Shown in pieces: positions 53,780-62,345 of a DNA stretch of 64,000 nucleotides. This DNA comes from Flavobacterium sp. (GTDB lineage: Bacteria > Bacteroidota > Bacteroidia > Flavobacteriales > Flavobacteriaceae), in assembly GCF_028689845.1 (NCBI RefSeq), contig NZ_JAQVCH010000008.1, positions 1 to 64,000 of the forward strand, given 5' to 3'. Position 1 is the first letter of the stretch; every line of letters begins with the position of its first letter. The notes under the pieces were generated by a model. It was not told the origin of the DNA and did no database searches. It saw only the letters and a list, made by a program, of their open reading frames with translations. Both the position numbers and the translations under genes were made by a program.

Positions 53780-55522
53780 TTAGTTAATTAAAATATTTTC
53801 TTTCGGATATTCATAAAATTGATGATTAATTTGACGAAGCAAGCCAATCATTAAATTGAGCATCCCAATTCTACCAATAAACATGGTGAGAATAATTACA
53901 TACTTACTAGGCTCAGACATTGTAGACGTAAAATTTAAACTTAAGCCAACGGTACTATAAGCCGAGAAACATTCAAAAACAACGGTTAGTAAATCGGTGC
54001 CTTTTGGTTCTAAAATTAACAAGGCTAAGATAGCTAATCCAATAATGATTAAAGATATGCATAAAATAGCAAAGGCTCGAGCGGTAGATTCACTTGAAAT
54101 TCTTCTTCCCATAATTTGGATTCTGCTTTTTCCTCTTGCAACGGAGTATACATTTAACATCGCCAAGGCAAAAGTACTCGTTTTAATACCACCTCCTGTA
54201 GAAGCTGGAGAGGCTCCAACCCACATTAAAAAAATAATAAACAACAAAGACGGAACGGTAAATTGAGAAAAATCAGTATGGTTAAACCCTGCAGTTCTTG
54301 GAGTGACCGCATTGAACGCCGTGGCAGTAAATTTACCGAAATAGGTGTCATGTAAATTTAGCGTGTTATTTGTTTCTGAAATCCATAAAAAAACAAATCC
54401 ACCAATTAATAAAATTCCTGTCGTATAAATTACTATTTTAGAATTTAAGGTAATGATCCCTATTTGTTTATGTATTCTATTTCGATCAAAAAACTCTAAA
54501 ACATAGGTTTTGATGTATTGATAAAAATTGAAAATTATATTATATCCTAAACCGCCAAAAACAATCAATAGAATAATTATCCACTGCATATAGTAATTAA
54601 ACTGCATATAGCTTTCACTTAATCCATTTTCTATGGTGGAAAAACCTGCATTGCAAAAAGCAGATATAGAGTGAAAAACGGAAAAAAACAATTTATTATC
54701 TATTTCGGGCACATCAATAATAGACGAATATATAAATGCTGCACCTATTAATTCTAGGCTAATCGTAAAAACAACAACATTTAAAGCTGCTTTTAAAACA
54801 TCTTTCATGGTGTCTTGTGCAATAAAATTACTCACATTTAAACCTTCTTTAAACGAAGAGCTTCCTCTAAAAAAGAAAGCAAAGAAAGAGGTAAAAGTTA
54901 AAATTCCTAAACCGCCAATTTGTATTAAGGAAATGATGATAGATTGACCAACAATAGTAAAATCAGTAGATGTATTTAACACTACCAAACCCGTTACACA
55001 AACAGCACTTGTTGCCGTAAAAAGAGCGTCTGTAAAAGTAATTCCATCAATAGTAGCACGTGGCAACATCAGTAAAAAAGAACCTATCAGGATGATGGCA
55101 AAAAAACTACCTACAAATACGATGGCAGGATTATAATACACTTCGTAGATATATCGTACCAAAATCATTAAACGAATAATAAAATAAAAAATTAAACCTA
55201 CCTCTAGTATTGGTCTAATAATTTGTAAAACATCTAAATAATGTAAGTGTAATTTAGTGAGTGAAACCAGAATGGAGACAAAAATTAAAATCCCAATGAT
55301 AAGCGAATTAACTAAAGCAACCTTTTTAATTTCTTTTTTTTTGGTATAATAATATTTAAAAATATTAAATACTAATAACGCAAAAGTAATGAAGACTAAG
55401 CCAATTAGTTTTGGAGCTTTATAGAGATGATTTACACTATAGCCAAAATCAAAAATGATGTAAGTCAATACAATTAAATCAAAAAACCGATAGATAATTT
55501 TAAGTATTGAATCTTTACGCAT
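53780..55522 (-). CDS. ktrB: TrkH/KtrB-type potassium transporter membrane subunit
   Basis: The 580-residue protein has about ten or more membrane segments in four M-P-M units. Selectivity-filter-like glycines appear in TSAVCVTGLVV, SAFCNAGFST, VTPRTAGFNHTDFS and SAYSTVGLSLN. A long N-terminal extension of four or so helices (residues 1-140) precedes the core, larger than in Bacillus KtrB. With the RCK subunit it imports K+. It lies 15 nt behind hemC. Confidence 0.93.
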   Translation of the reverse strand: MRKDSILKIIYRFFDLIVLTYIIFDFGYSVNHLYKAPKLIGLVFITFALLVFNIFKYYYTKKKEIKKVALVNSLIIGILIFVSILVSLTKLHLHYLDVLQIIRPILEVGLIFYFIIRLMILVRYIYEVYYNPAIVFVGSFFAIILIGSFLLMLPRATIDGITFTDALFTATSAVCVTGLVVLNTSTDFTIVGQSIIISLIQIGGLGILTFTSFFAFFFRGSSSFKEGLNVSNFIAQDTMKDVLKAALNVVVFTISLELIGAAFIYSSIIDVPEIDNKLFFSVFHSISAFCNAGFSTIENGLSESYMQFNYYMQWIIILLIVFGGLGYNIIFNFYQYIKTYVLEFFDRNRIHKQIGIITLNSKIVIYTTGILLIGGFVFLWISETNNTLNLHDTYFGKFTATAFNAVTPRTAGFNHTDFSQFTVPSLLFIIFLMWVGASPASTGGGIKTSTFALAMLNVYSVARGKSRIQIMGRRISSESTARAFAILCISLIIIGLAILALLILEPKGTDLLTVVFECFSAYSTVGLSLNFTSTMSEPSKYVIILTMFIGRIGMLNLMIGLLRQINHQFYEYPKENILIN

Positions 55523-55537
55523 ACTACAAATTGTGCT

Positions 55538-56470
55538 TTACTTTTCTAGAGAATTCTTAATGGTTTGCATTAAATCTGAGCCCCCATTATTTAAAATTTC
55601 TATTGCACAAAGTTCTCCAAAATTTTGATATAAATCGCTATTTATCTCTTTTTCTATCGAAAGCTTTTTTGTTCCATCTAACGAAAACAAAACACCTTTA
55701 AAGTGTATGGTGTTTTCCTGGTGATTTAGCGTAGCAAGTGCTCCAATGGGTGCCGAACAGCCTCCTTCTAAAACCTTTAAAAACTGTCTTTCAATATGCG
55801 TACAAATCGTTGCCTCTTGGTTATTTAACTGTGCTAAAGCTGCTCTTGAAAACGGGTCATTTTCCATCGCAACAACAACCATCGCTCCTTGAGCTGGAGC
55901 TGGAATCATCCAATCTAAATTGATAAATTGCTCGGGTTTTAAATTTATTCGTTCTAAACCGGCCGCAGCAAAAATGGCTCCGTTCCAAGAATTATCTTTT
56001 AATTTTTGCAATCGCGTATTCACATTTCCGCGTAAGTCAACTACTTGATGGTTGGAAAACCGATGTAACCATTGGGCTTTTCTTCTTAAACTTCCCGTAG
56101 CAATTGTTCCTATATTTTCCGCTTTCTCTGTAAAGGTTAAATCGCCTTTATGAACTAATATATCAAGTGTTGTCGCTCGTTCTAAAACCGCTGCTTGCAC
56201 AATTCCTTTAGGTAAAGCGGTTGGAACATCTTTCATAGAATGAACAGCAATATCAACCTCGCCATTTAACATTGCAATGTCTAAGGTTTTAGTAAAAATT
56301 CCTGTAATTCCTAATTCGTATAAAGGTTTGTCTAAAATTAAATCACCTGTTGATTTTACCGCAATGATTTCTGTTTGATATCCTAAAGCGTGAAGTTTAT
56401 TTTGAACCGTATGTGCTTGCCAAAGTGCTAATTCACTATCTCGGGTTCCGATTTTAATTATTTTACTCAT
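55538..56470 (-). CDS. hemC: HemC, hydroxymethylbilane synthase
   Basis: The 310-residue enzyme polymerises four porphobilinogens. It has IGTRDSELALWQAHTV at 6-21, the aspartate-containing VHSMKDVPT (catalytic region), LRGNVNTRLQKL and the Cys in EGGCSAPIGALA (about residue 238) that carries the dipyrromethane cofactor. It overlaps the end of hemA by 4 nt. Confidence 0.97.
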   Translation of the reverse strand: MSKIIKIGTRDSELALWQAHTVQNKLHALGYQTEIIAVKSTGDLILDKPLYELGITGIFTKTLDIAMLNGEVDIAVHSMKDVPTALPKGIVQAAVLERATTLDILVHKGDLTFTEKAENIGTIATGSLRRKAQWLHRFSNHQVVDLRGNVNTRLQKLKDNSWNGAIFAAAGLERINLKPEQFINLDWMIPAPAQGAMVVVAMENDPFSRAALAQLNNQEATICTHIERQFLKVLEGGCSAPIGALATLNHQENTIHFKGVLFSLDGTKKLSIEKEINSDLYQNFGELCAIEILNNGGSDLMQTIKNSLEK

Positions 56471-57723
56471 TTTGAAACTGCTTCAATTTGAAAAACGCGT
56501 TCAATCCATTCGATACTCTCGTCAACGGTTGTGTTGTCGTCTTTTAAATGATTTGCAAAGTGCGTAGTGATTTTATGGATGAGTCGGTTACTGATAATTT
56601 CAGCTTGTTGCTCATCAAAATTGGTGATTTTTTTACGTTGAAAACTTAATTCATTATCTCTAATAACGTTGAGTTTTTCTTTTAAAGCATGAATTGTCGG
56701 TGCAAATTTTCGAGCTTTAATCCAAGAGGTGAATTCCAATTTGATTTCATCAATAATTGCTTCTGCAAAAGGAATTTGTTCTTTTCTTTTTTCTAACGTT
56801 ACATCTGTTACTTGAGACAAGTAATCCATATGCACCAAGGTTACTCCTTCTAATTGTTTGACATTTTCATCTACATTTTTAGGAATAGATAAGTCTAAAA
56901 TTAAAAGTGGTTTCTTAAGGTTTAATAAGGATTTATCTATTGTTGGATTTTGAGCACCCGTGGCAACTACAAGTACATCTGCCCGTTGAATTTCAACTTG
57001 TAAATCCATATAATCCTTAACGATTAAATTAAATTTACCTGCTATCTTTTCTGCTTTTGTTTTGGTACGGTTAATCAGCGTAATATTTTCGTTTTTGGTA
57101 TGTTTCACAAGATTTTCACAGGTGTTTCTGCCGATTTTACCGGTGCCAAATAACAAAATGTTTTTGTTTGAGATATCAGAAACGGTGTTAAAAATATAAT
57201 GAACCGCGGCAAAAGCAACCGAAGTGGCTCCGCTACATAATTCTGTTTCGTTTTTTACACGTTTGCTGGCTTGAATAACTGCATTAACTAATCGCTCTAA
57301 AAAAGAATTAACCAAATTGGCATTTTTGCTTTGCACAAAACCATTTCTAATTTGGCTGATAATTTCAAAATCACCTAAAATCTGACTGTCTAAACCTGTT
57401 CCTACACGAAACATAAAGTTAATGGCCTCATTGTTTTTATAAACATAGGCTACTTTTTGAAACTCTTCTATTGTTCCATTAGAATTATCACAAAGTAATT
57501 TGATTAGTTGAAATGGATGTTCTGCAAATCCATATATCTCTGTACGGTTACACGTTGAAATGAGAAACAAACTTTCTATACCTTCTTGTTTTGCTTGTTC
57601 TAAAACAGCTGTTTTGGCTTGCTCATCTAAACTAAATTTACCGCGAACCTCTGCATCTGCTTTCTTATAACTTAAGCCAACCGCATAAAACGTTTGAGAC
57701 TTCAATCCTTTAATACTTTCCAT
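56467..57723 (-). CDS. hemA: HemA, glutamyl-tRNA reductase
   Basis: The 418-residue enzyme reduces glutamyl-tRNA to glutamate-1-semialdehyde, the first step of the C5 route to heme. The thioester Cys58 is in STCNRTE. An NADPH-binding domain (FGTGKIGRNTCENL) and a C-terminal dimerization helix follow. It is the first gene of the minus-strand heme operon. The gap upstream carries a -7 element and two 7-1-7 palindromes. No hemL, needed for the next step, is in the window. Confidence 0.97.
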   Translation of the reverse strand: MESIKGLKSQTFYAVGLSYKKADAEVRGKFSLDEQAKTAVLEQAKQEGIESLFLISTCNRTEIYGFAEHPFQLIKLLCDNSNGTIEEFQKVAYVYKNNEAINFMFRVGTGLDSQILGDFEIISQIRNGFVQSKNANLVNSFLERLVNAVIQASKRVKNETELCSGATSVAFAAVHYIFNTVSDISNKNILLFGTGKIGRNTCENLVKHTKNENITLINRTKTKAEKIAGKFNLIVKDYMDLQVEIQRADVLVVATGAQNPTIDKSLLNLKKPLLILDLSIPKNVDENVKQLEGVTLVHMDYLSQVTDVTLEKRKEQIPFAEAIIDEIKLEFTSWIKARKFAPTIHALKEKLNVIRDNELSFQRKKITNFDEQQAEIISNRLIHKITTHFANHLKDDNTTVDESIEWIERVFQIEAVSK

Positions 57724-57749
57724 AAATTCATTATCGGTGTAATGTTTGA

Positions 57750-57757
57750 CAAAATTA
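57750..57757 (-). promoter_or_regulatory. -7 element of the hemA operon
   Basis: On the minus strand this reads TAATTTTG, matching TAnnTTTG, 27 nt before the hemA ATG. No well-spaced -33 element is clear, which would fit an activated promoter. Confidence 0.5.
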
Positions 57758-57829
57758 TAACGAACATTAGCAAAAAAATAACGCTCAAAGTTCTTTTTAT
57801 ATCGTTTAAAGATTTATTTTTGTTTTTGT

Positions 57830-57844
57830 TTAAAATGATTCTAA
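57830..57844. promoter_or_regulatory. Putative operator box 1 (7-1-7 palindrome) between hemA and araC-type gene
   Basis: TTAAAATGATTCTAA is a 7-1-7 inverted repeat with one mismatch. It is preceded by TTTTTGTT, as is box 2, so a segment of about 23 nt is directly repeated with centres 51 nt apart. It lies about 73 nt upstream of the hemA -7 element. Confidence 0.55.
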
Positions 57845-57879
57845 GTTAATAGCTTTTTAAGGAGCTAATAAGGTTTTTG

Positions 57880-57896
57880 TTTAGAATCATTCTAAA
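57880..57896. promoter_or_regulatory. Putative operator box 2 (perfect palindrome) between hemA and araC-type gene
   Basis: TTTAGAATCATTCTAAA is a perfect 8-1-8 inverted repeat. The 7-1-7 form TTAGAATnATTCTAA resembles Fur/PerR-superfamily boxes. It lies 45 nt before the ATG of the AraC-type gene and could affect both directions. The binding protein is not known; the AraC-type regulator itself is another candidate. Confidence 0.6.
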
Positions 57897-57941
57897 TAAA
57901 TAATTATCTAATCGATACATTATATACGAAAAAATACCGCT

Positions 57942-58808
57942 ATGGGTTCAAATGAAGAAATAAAAATTGAAAACGATTTCTATTTGATTCGTTTTCAAAA
58001 CGATACAGAGGAAACAATTGTGTATCAACGGCCAGTACATAATGAGTTGATTCAGTTTCATTATGGTTTAAAAGGAAAGGCAAAATTTGTATTTAATCAA
58101 GGGAATTATGCTTTGGATTTGCACGAAGAAAAATCACTTCTTTTTTATAATCCGCAAAAAGAACTCCCGGTTCACTTAGAAATTGGCCCTAATTCATGGA
58201 TGATTTCAGTTTTAATTTCGATAAAAAAACTGCATTCGCTTTTTTCAACAGAAGCGGAACATATTCCGTTTTTGAGCCTTGAAAATAGAGAAAAAAAATA
58301 TTATTCAGAAGAATCAATTAGTCCATCAATGGCTATTGTGCTGAATCAATTGTTTCATTATAATTTAAATTCTTCCATCAAAAACTTGTATTACAAAGGA
58401 AAAGGATATGAATTATTAAGCTTATACTTCAATCGAAACGAAGACCCAAATTCAGAATATTGTCCGTTCTTAATTGATGAAGAAAATTTAGCTAAAATTA
58501 AAAAAGCCAAAGAAATCATCGTTCGAAATATGGCAGAACCGCCTGGTTTACAAGAATTAGCAGACCTCGTTGGTCTAACTTTAAAAAAACTAAAAGTTGG
58601 CTTTAAACAAGTATATGGCGACAGTGTTTTTAGCTTTTTATTTGATTATAAAATGGAACAGGCTCGAAAAATGCTCGATTCTGGTTCGTATAATGTAAAT
58701 GAAGTAGGTATCCAAATTGGATACAGCACGTCCAGCCATTTTATTGCCGCTTTCAAGAAAAAATTTGGTACAACTCCAAAAAAGTACCTCATGTCTTTAA
58801 TAAATTAA
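57942..58808 (+). CDS. AraC family transcriptional regulator of the heme region
   Basis: The 288-residue protein has an N-terminal cupin-like sensing domain (about 15-120; QFHYGLKGKAKFVF, LLFYNP). Two C-terminal helix-turn-helix motifs follow (about 198-285; LQELADLVGLTLKKLKVGFK and VNEVGIQIGYSTSSHFIAAF), ending in the AraC signature KKKFGTTPKKYL. It resembles PchR-like regulators. It diverges from hemA and is followed 11 nt later by hemH, so it probably responds to heme, iron or an intermediate. The effector is inferred. Confidence 0.92.
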   Translation: MGSNEEIKIENDFYLIRFQNDTEETIVYQRPVHNELIQFHYGLKGKAKFVFNQGNYALDLHEEKSLLFYNPQKELPVHLEIGPNSWMISVLISIKKLHSLFSTEAEHIPFLSLENREKKYYSEESISPSMAIVLNQLFHYNLNSSIKNLYYKGKGYELLSLYFNRNEDPNSEYCPFLIDEENLAKIKKAKEIIVRNMAEPPGLQELADLVGLTLKKLKVGFKQVYGDSVFSFLFDYKMEQARKMLDSGSYNVNEVGIQIGYSTSSHFIAAFKKKFGTTPKKYLMSLIN

Positions 58809-58819
58809 TTGCTAAAAAA

Positions 58820-59857
58820 ATGAAAAAAGGAGTATTATTAGTCAACTTGGGCTCACCCGAAAGCCCAACCGCAAAGGATGTTAAACCTTATTTAGATGAG
58901 TTTTTAATGGATAAATACGTTATTGACGTTCCGTTTTTATTACGAGCTCTCTTAGTAAGAGGAATAATTTTACAAACTAGGCCAAAAAAATCGGCAGCAG
59001 CTTACAAAAAAATTTGGTGGGAAGAAGGTTCTCCGTTAATTGTGTTGTCTAAACGATTGCAATCTAAAATTCAAAAACTAGTGAGTATTCCAGTTGAATT
59101 AGCCATGCGGTATGGAAACCCAAGTATTGAAAGTGGTTTACAAAAATTGAGTGACCAAGGAATTACCGAAGTCTTATTGTTTCCGCTATACCCACAATAT
59201 GCAATGGCCTCTACGCAAACTATTTTAGTTTTAGCGGAAGAATTGCGAAAAAAGAAATTTCCACACATCACTTTTACGATCGTTCCCACATTTTATAACC
59301 ATCCCGATTATATCAGAGATTTATCAAATTCCATCCAAAAACATTTGGAAGGATTTGATCATGATCATCTTTTATTTTCGTATCACGGAATTCCAGAACG
59401 ACACATTCGAAAAACAGATGTCACAAAAAGTCATTGTAAAATTGACGGAAGTTGTTGTAACACGCCTTCGCCAGCTCATGAATTTTGCTATCGCCACCAG
59501 TGTTATGAAACCACAAAGCAAGTTGTTAAATTATTGGGAATTGAAGAGGGGAAATACAGTCAAACGTTTCAATCGCGTCTAGCTGGAGATAAATGGCTCA
59601 CTCCTTATACCGATACGGAAATAAACAAAATGCCTGCCAAAGGAATTAAAAAATTGGCGGTGGTAACCCCAGCTTTTGTATCTGATTGTTTAGAAACTTT
59701 AGAAGAAATTGCAATGGAAGCCAACCACCAATTTAAAGAAAATGGTGGCGAAGAATTTAAAGCAATTCCGTGTTTAAATGACGATGATAATTGGTCTAGA
59801 ACCTTAAGCCGCTGGATAGATCAATGGGCTTTTGCCGAACAAGAAATTCAAGTTTAA
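58820..59857 (+). CDS. hemH: HemH, ferrochelatase
   Basis: The 345-residue enzyme inserts Fe(II) into protoporphyrin IX. Motifs are VNLGSPESP at 8-16, the catalytic His (about 188) in FSYHGIPERHI, and the second metal-side segment PAFVSDCLETLEEI with its glutamates. Extra cysteines occur in HCKIDGSCCNTP, as in ferrochelatases of several Bacteroidota. It lies 11 nt behind the AraC-type gene, and the MATE gene starts on the base after its stop. Confidence 0.97.
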   Translation: MKKGVLLVNLGSPESPTAKDVKPYLDEFLMDKYVIDVPFLLRALLVRGIILQTRPKKSAAAYKKIWWEEGSPLIVLSKRLQSKIQKLVSIPVELAMRYGNPSIESGLQKLSDQGITEVLLFPLYPQYAMASTQTILVLAEELRKKKFPHITFTIVPTFYNHPDYIRDLSNSIQKHLEGFDHDHLLFSYHGIPERHIRKTDVTKSHCKIDGSCCNTPSPAHEFCYRHQCYETTKQVVKLLGIEEGKYSQTFQSRLAGDKWLTPYTDTEINKMPAKGIKKLAVVTPAFVSDCLETLEEIAMEANHQFKENGGEEFKAIPCLNDDDNWSRTLSRWIDQWAFAEQEIQV

Positions 59858-61192
59858 ATGGCAAAATCTTCGGGAGCTTTAGGCTCAGAAAACATAAAAA
59901 CCTTACTTTTCAAACAAGCGGTTCCGGCTTCCATTGGCATTTTATTTATGTCGGTGAATATCTTAATTGACACCATTTTTGTGGGTCAATGGATTGGTTC
60001 GTTGGCTATTGCTGCTGTTTCAGTTGTTTTACCAATTACTTTTTTAATTTCCTCATTAGGAATGGCTTTAGGAATTGGAGGTAGCTCCATAATTTCAAGA
60101 GCTTTGGGTGGTAATAATCGTGAAAAAGCACTCAAGACGTTTGGAAATCAAATTATGTTAACGTTGAGCTTGTCAGTCATTACCGTAGTTATTGGGTCTT
60201 TTTACTCCGAAGAAGTTTTATTGCTTTTTGGAGCGAATGGCGAAATCATGAAACCTGCAAAAGAATTTTTTATGCCCGTTTTATTTGGCGTTCCTTTTTT
60301 AGCGTTATGCATGATGGGAAACACGGTCATTAGAGCCGAAGGAAAACCTAAATTCGCAATGATTGCGATGATTATTCCCGCCTTTTGTAATATTATCTTA
60401 GATATTATTTTTATCAAATTTTTAAATTTAGGAATGTTTGGAGCGGCTTTAGCTACTTCCATTTCCTATTTTATGTGTTTCGCCTTTATTCTTTGGTTTT
60501 TTATTTATAAAAGTGATCTTCGATTACATTTAAATCATTTTAATTTTAATTTTAAAATTGTATCCGAAATCACTTCTTTAGGCTCTGTAACCTTTGCCCG
60601 TCAAGGCGTGGTGGCTATTTTATCGATTATTTTAAATCATACCTTATTTGTTTATGGAGGCGAACATTCTGTGGCTGTATACGGAATTATAAGCCGCATG
60701 CTGATGTTTGCTTTATTCCCAATATTAGGCGTTACACAAGGATTTTTGCCCATTGCAGGCTATAACTATGGAGCAGAAAATTTTGAACGTGTCAAAGAAA
60801 CCATTTCAATTTCTATAAAATGGTCTGCAGGTTTAGCGACCATTATTTTTATTGCGATTTTGATTTTTGCCGAATCAATTGTGGGTGTCTTTTCAAATGA
60901 TGCGGCAATTATAAAAGAAACTCCTAATGCGTTGCGATTGGTTTTTGCAGCGTCACCAATCATCGCCATTCAACTCATTGGAGCAGCCTATTTCCAAGCG
61001 GCCGGAAAAGCCATTCCTGCTCTATTACTTACATTAACTAAACAAGGGTTTTTCTTGATTCCTTTGATATTGATTCTGCCTAATTATTACGGTGTTTTTG
61101 GAATATGGATTTCTTTTCCAATTGCTGATATTTTAGCTACCTTAGTCACTGGATTGTATTTAAAGAGAGAAATGATTCGAAAATTAATTTAA
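59858..61192 (+). CDS. MATE family efflux transporter
   Basis: The 444-residue protein has twelve membrane helices in two homologous halves (PASIGILFMSVNILIDTIFV; VTFARQGVVAILSIILNHTL) as in the MATE family, and matches its usual length. MATE proteins export cationic or organic compounds using Na+ or H+. The ATG follows the hemH stop directly, so the two are tightly coupled. Export of a porphyrin-related or toxic compound is possible, but the substrate is not shown. Confidence 0.92.
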   Translation: MAKSSGALGSENIKTLLFKQAVPASIGILFMSVNILIDTIFVGQWIGSLAIAAVSVVLPITFLISSLGMALGIGGSSIISRALGGNNREKALKTFGNQIMLTLSLSVITVVIGSFYSEEVLLLFGANGEIMKPAKEFFMPVLFGVPFLALCMMGNTVIRAEGKPKFAMIAMIIPAFCNIILDIIFIKFLNLGMFGAALATSISYFMCFAFILWFFIYKSDLRLHLNHFNFNFKIVSEITSLGSVTFARQGVVAILSIILNHTLFVYGGEHSVAVYGIISRMLMFALFPILGVTQGFLPIAGYNYGAENFERVKETISISIKWSAGLATIIFIAILIFAESIVGVFSNDAAIIKETPNALRLVFAASPIIAIQLIGAAYFQAAGKAIPALLLTLTKQGFFLIPLILILPNYYGVFGIWISFPIADILATLVTGLYLKREMIRKLI

Positions 61193-61194
61193 AA

Positions 61195-61791
61195 ATGAAA
61201 CGTTTTTTGTCCCTACTGGTTTTCCTTTTTTCACTGTATTCTTGCAGTGTGCCAAATTATTATGTAGAAAACAAAACACAAGATTTTGGTGTTGATTTCA
61301 CTAACGGAAAATGGATGTTGAATAAAATTGATGCTCCTCTTCAGGTAGAAGACAAATTAAAAAAGAACGCCTTGCACGATTTTAAAGCATTACTTGACGA
61401 CCGTTTAATAGCTATCGAAGATGTTAAAGGCCAACTTTTGCCAAAGAAAATTCCTTTACAACCCACGAAAGAAACATTAAAAGAATTGAAAATTGGTACT
61501 AATTTTGATTACATTATCAACCTCAAAGCGTCTAATCTTAAACAAGATTTTGATAGTGTTTCATTAACGAACCATAAATTCCAAAATGGCGAAATAAATA
61601 GTAATGAGGTGATTATAGAAATATATGATTTATCACTCTTAGAAATAATTTACAGTCAAAAAGTTATTGGTTCCGCTTCAATACCTGAAAACAGTTCGAG
61701 CGACGTGCATTTTTCTAAATCATCAAATTCTTTAATTTTGGGGGCTTATAAAAAGCTGATGAAAGAACTGAAAAACAAATCAATAAAATAA
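61195..61791 (+). CDS. Putative lipoprotein, unknown function
   Basis: The 198-residue protein starts with a lipoprotein signal (MKRFLSLLVFLFSLYSC, Cys17). The rest is mixed alpha/beta and soluble (FTNGKWMLNKIDAPL, LKIGTNFDYIINLKASNL, IIEIYDLSLLEIIYSQKVIG) without a motif I recognise. It lies 2 nt behind the MATE gene and 5 nt before hemJ, inside the hemH operon. It is probably attached to the periplasmic side of a membrane. A TolB-like or LptE-like fold is conceivable but unsupported. Confidence 0.8.
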   Translation: MKRFLSLLVFLFSLYSCSVPNYYVENKTQDFGVDFTNGKWMLNKIDAPLQVEDKLKKNALHDFKALLDDRLIAIEDVKGQLLPKKIPLQPTKETLKELKIGTNFDYIINLKASNLKQDFDSVSLTNHKFQNGEINSNEVIIEIYDLSLLEIIYSQKVIGSASIPENSSSDVHFSKSSNSLILGAYKKLMKELKNKSIK

Positions 61792-61796
61792 AATTT

Positions 61797-62345
61797 ATGG
61801 AATATGACTATATAAAATCCTTGCATTTAATATTTGTAATCACTTGGTTTGCCGGGCTTTTTTATGTTGTTCGCTTGTTTGTTTATCATGCTGAAGCGAA
61901 ACAAAAACCGCAACCGGAACAAGATATACTCATCAAACAATACCAATTAATGCAATACCGGTTGTGGTATATCATTACGTGGCCAAGTGCCGTTCTAGCA
62001 AGTATATTTGGCTTTTGGCTGATTTTTTTCACGCCTATCGGAAAAGCTTGGCTACAAATGCCTTGGATGCATGTGAAACTAGGATTTGTTTTCTTATTGT
62101 ATATTTATCATGCCAAATGCCATCAGTTTTATTTACAATTACAAAAAAATGAAGTTAAAAAATCTTCTAATTTTTTTAGATTATGGAATGAAGGAGCTAC
62201 ACTAATTTTATTTGCGGTCGTGTTTTTGGTTATCTTAAAAAGTGCAATAAATTGGATTTATGGCGTGATTGGTGTTTTTGTGTTTTCAATCCTCATCATG
62301 CTTGGCTTTAAGTTTTATAAAAAAATACGAGAACGAAACGAGTGA
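61797..62345 (+). CDS. hemJ: HemJ, protoporphyrinogen IX oxidase (CopD/UPF0093-like)
   Basis: The 182-residue membrane protein has four or five helices. It contains the family's conserved His and Trp region at the start (IKSLHLIFVITWFAGLFYVV), RLWYIITWPSAVLA, WMHVKLGFVFLLYIYHAKCH with conserved Lys and His, and LRLWNEG-like FRLWNEGATLIL. HemJ binds heme b and oxidises protoporphyrinogen IX, the step before ferrochelatase. No hemG or hemY is in the window, so HemJ fills this step. Its last 4 nt (GTGA) overlap the following kinase start. Confidence 0.93.
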   Translation: MEYDYIKSLHLIFVITWFAGLFYVVRLFVYHAEAKQKPQPEQDILIKQYQLMQYRLWYIITWPSAVLASIFGFWLIFFTPIGKAWLQMPWMHVKLGFVFLLYIYHAKCHQFYLQLQKNEVKKSSNFFRLWNEGATLILFAVVFLVILKSAINWIYGVIGVFVFSILIMLGFKFYKKIRERNE

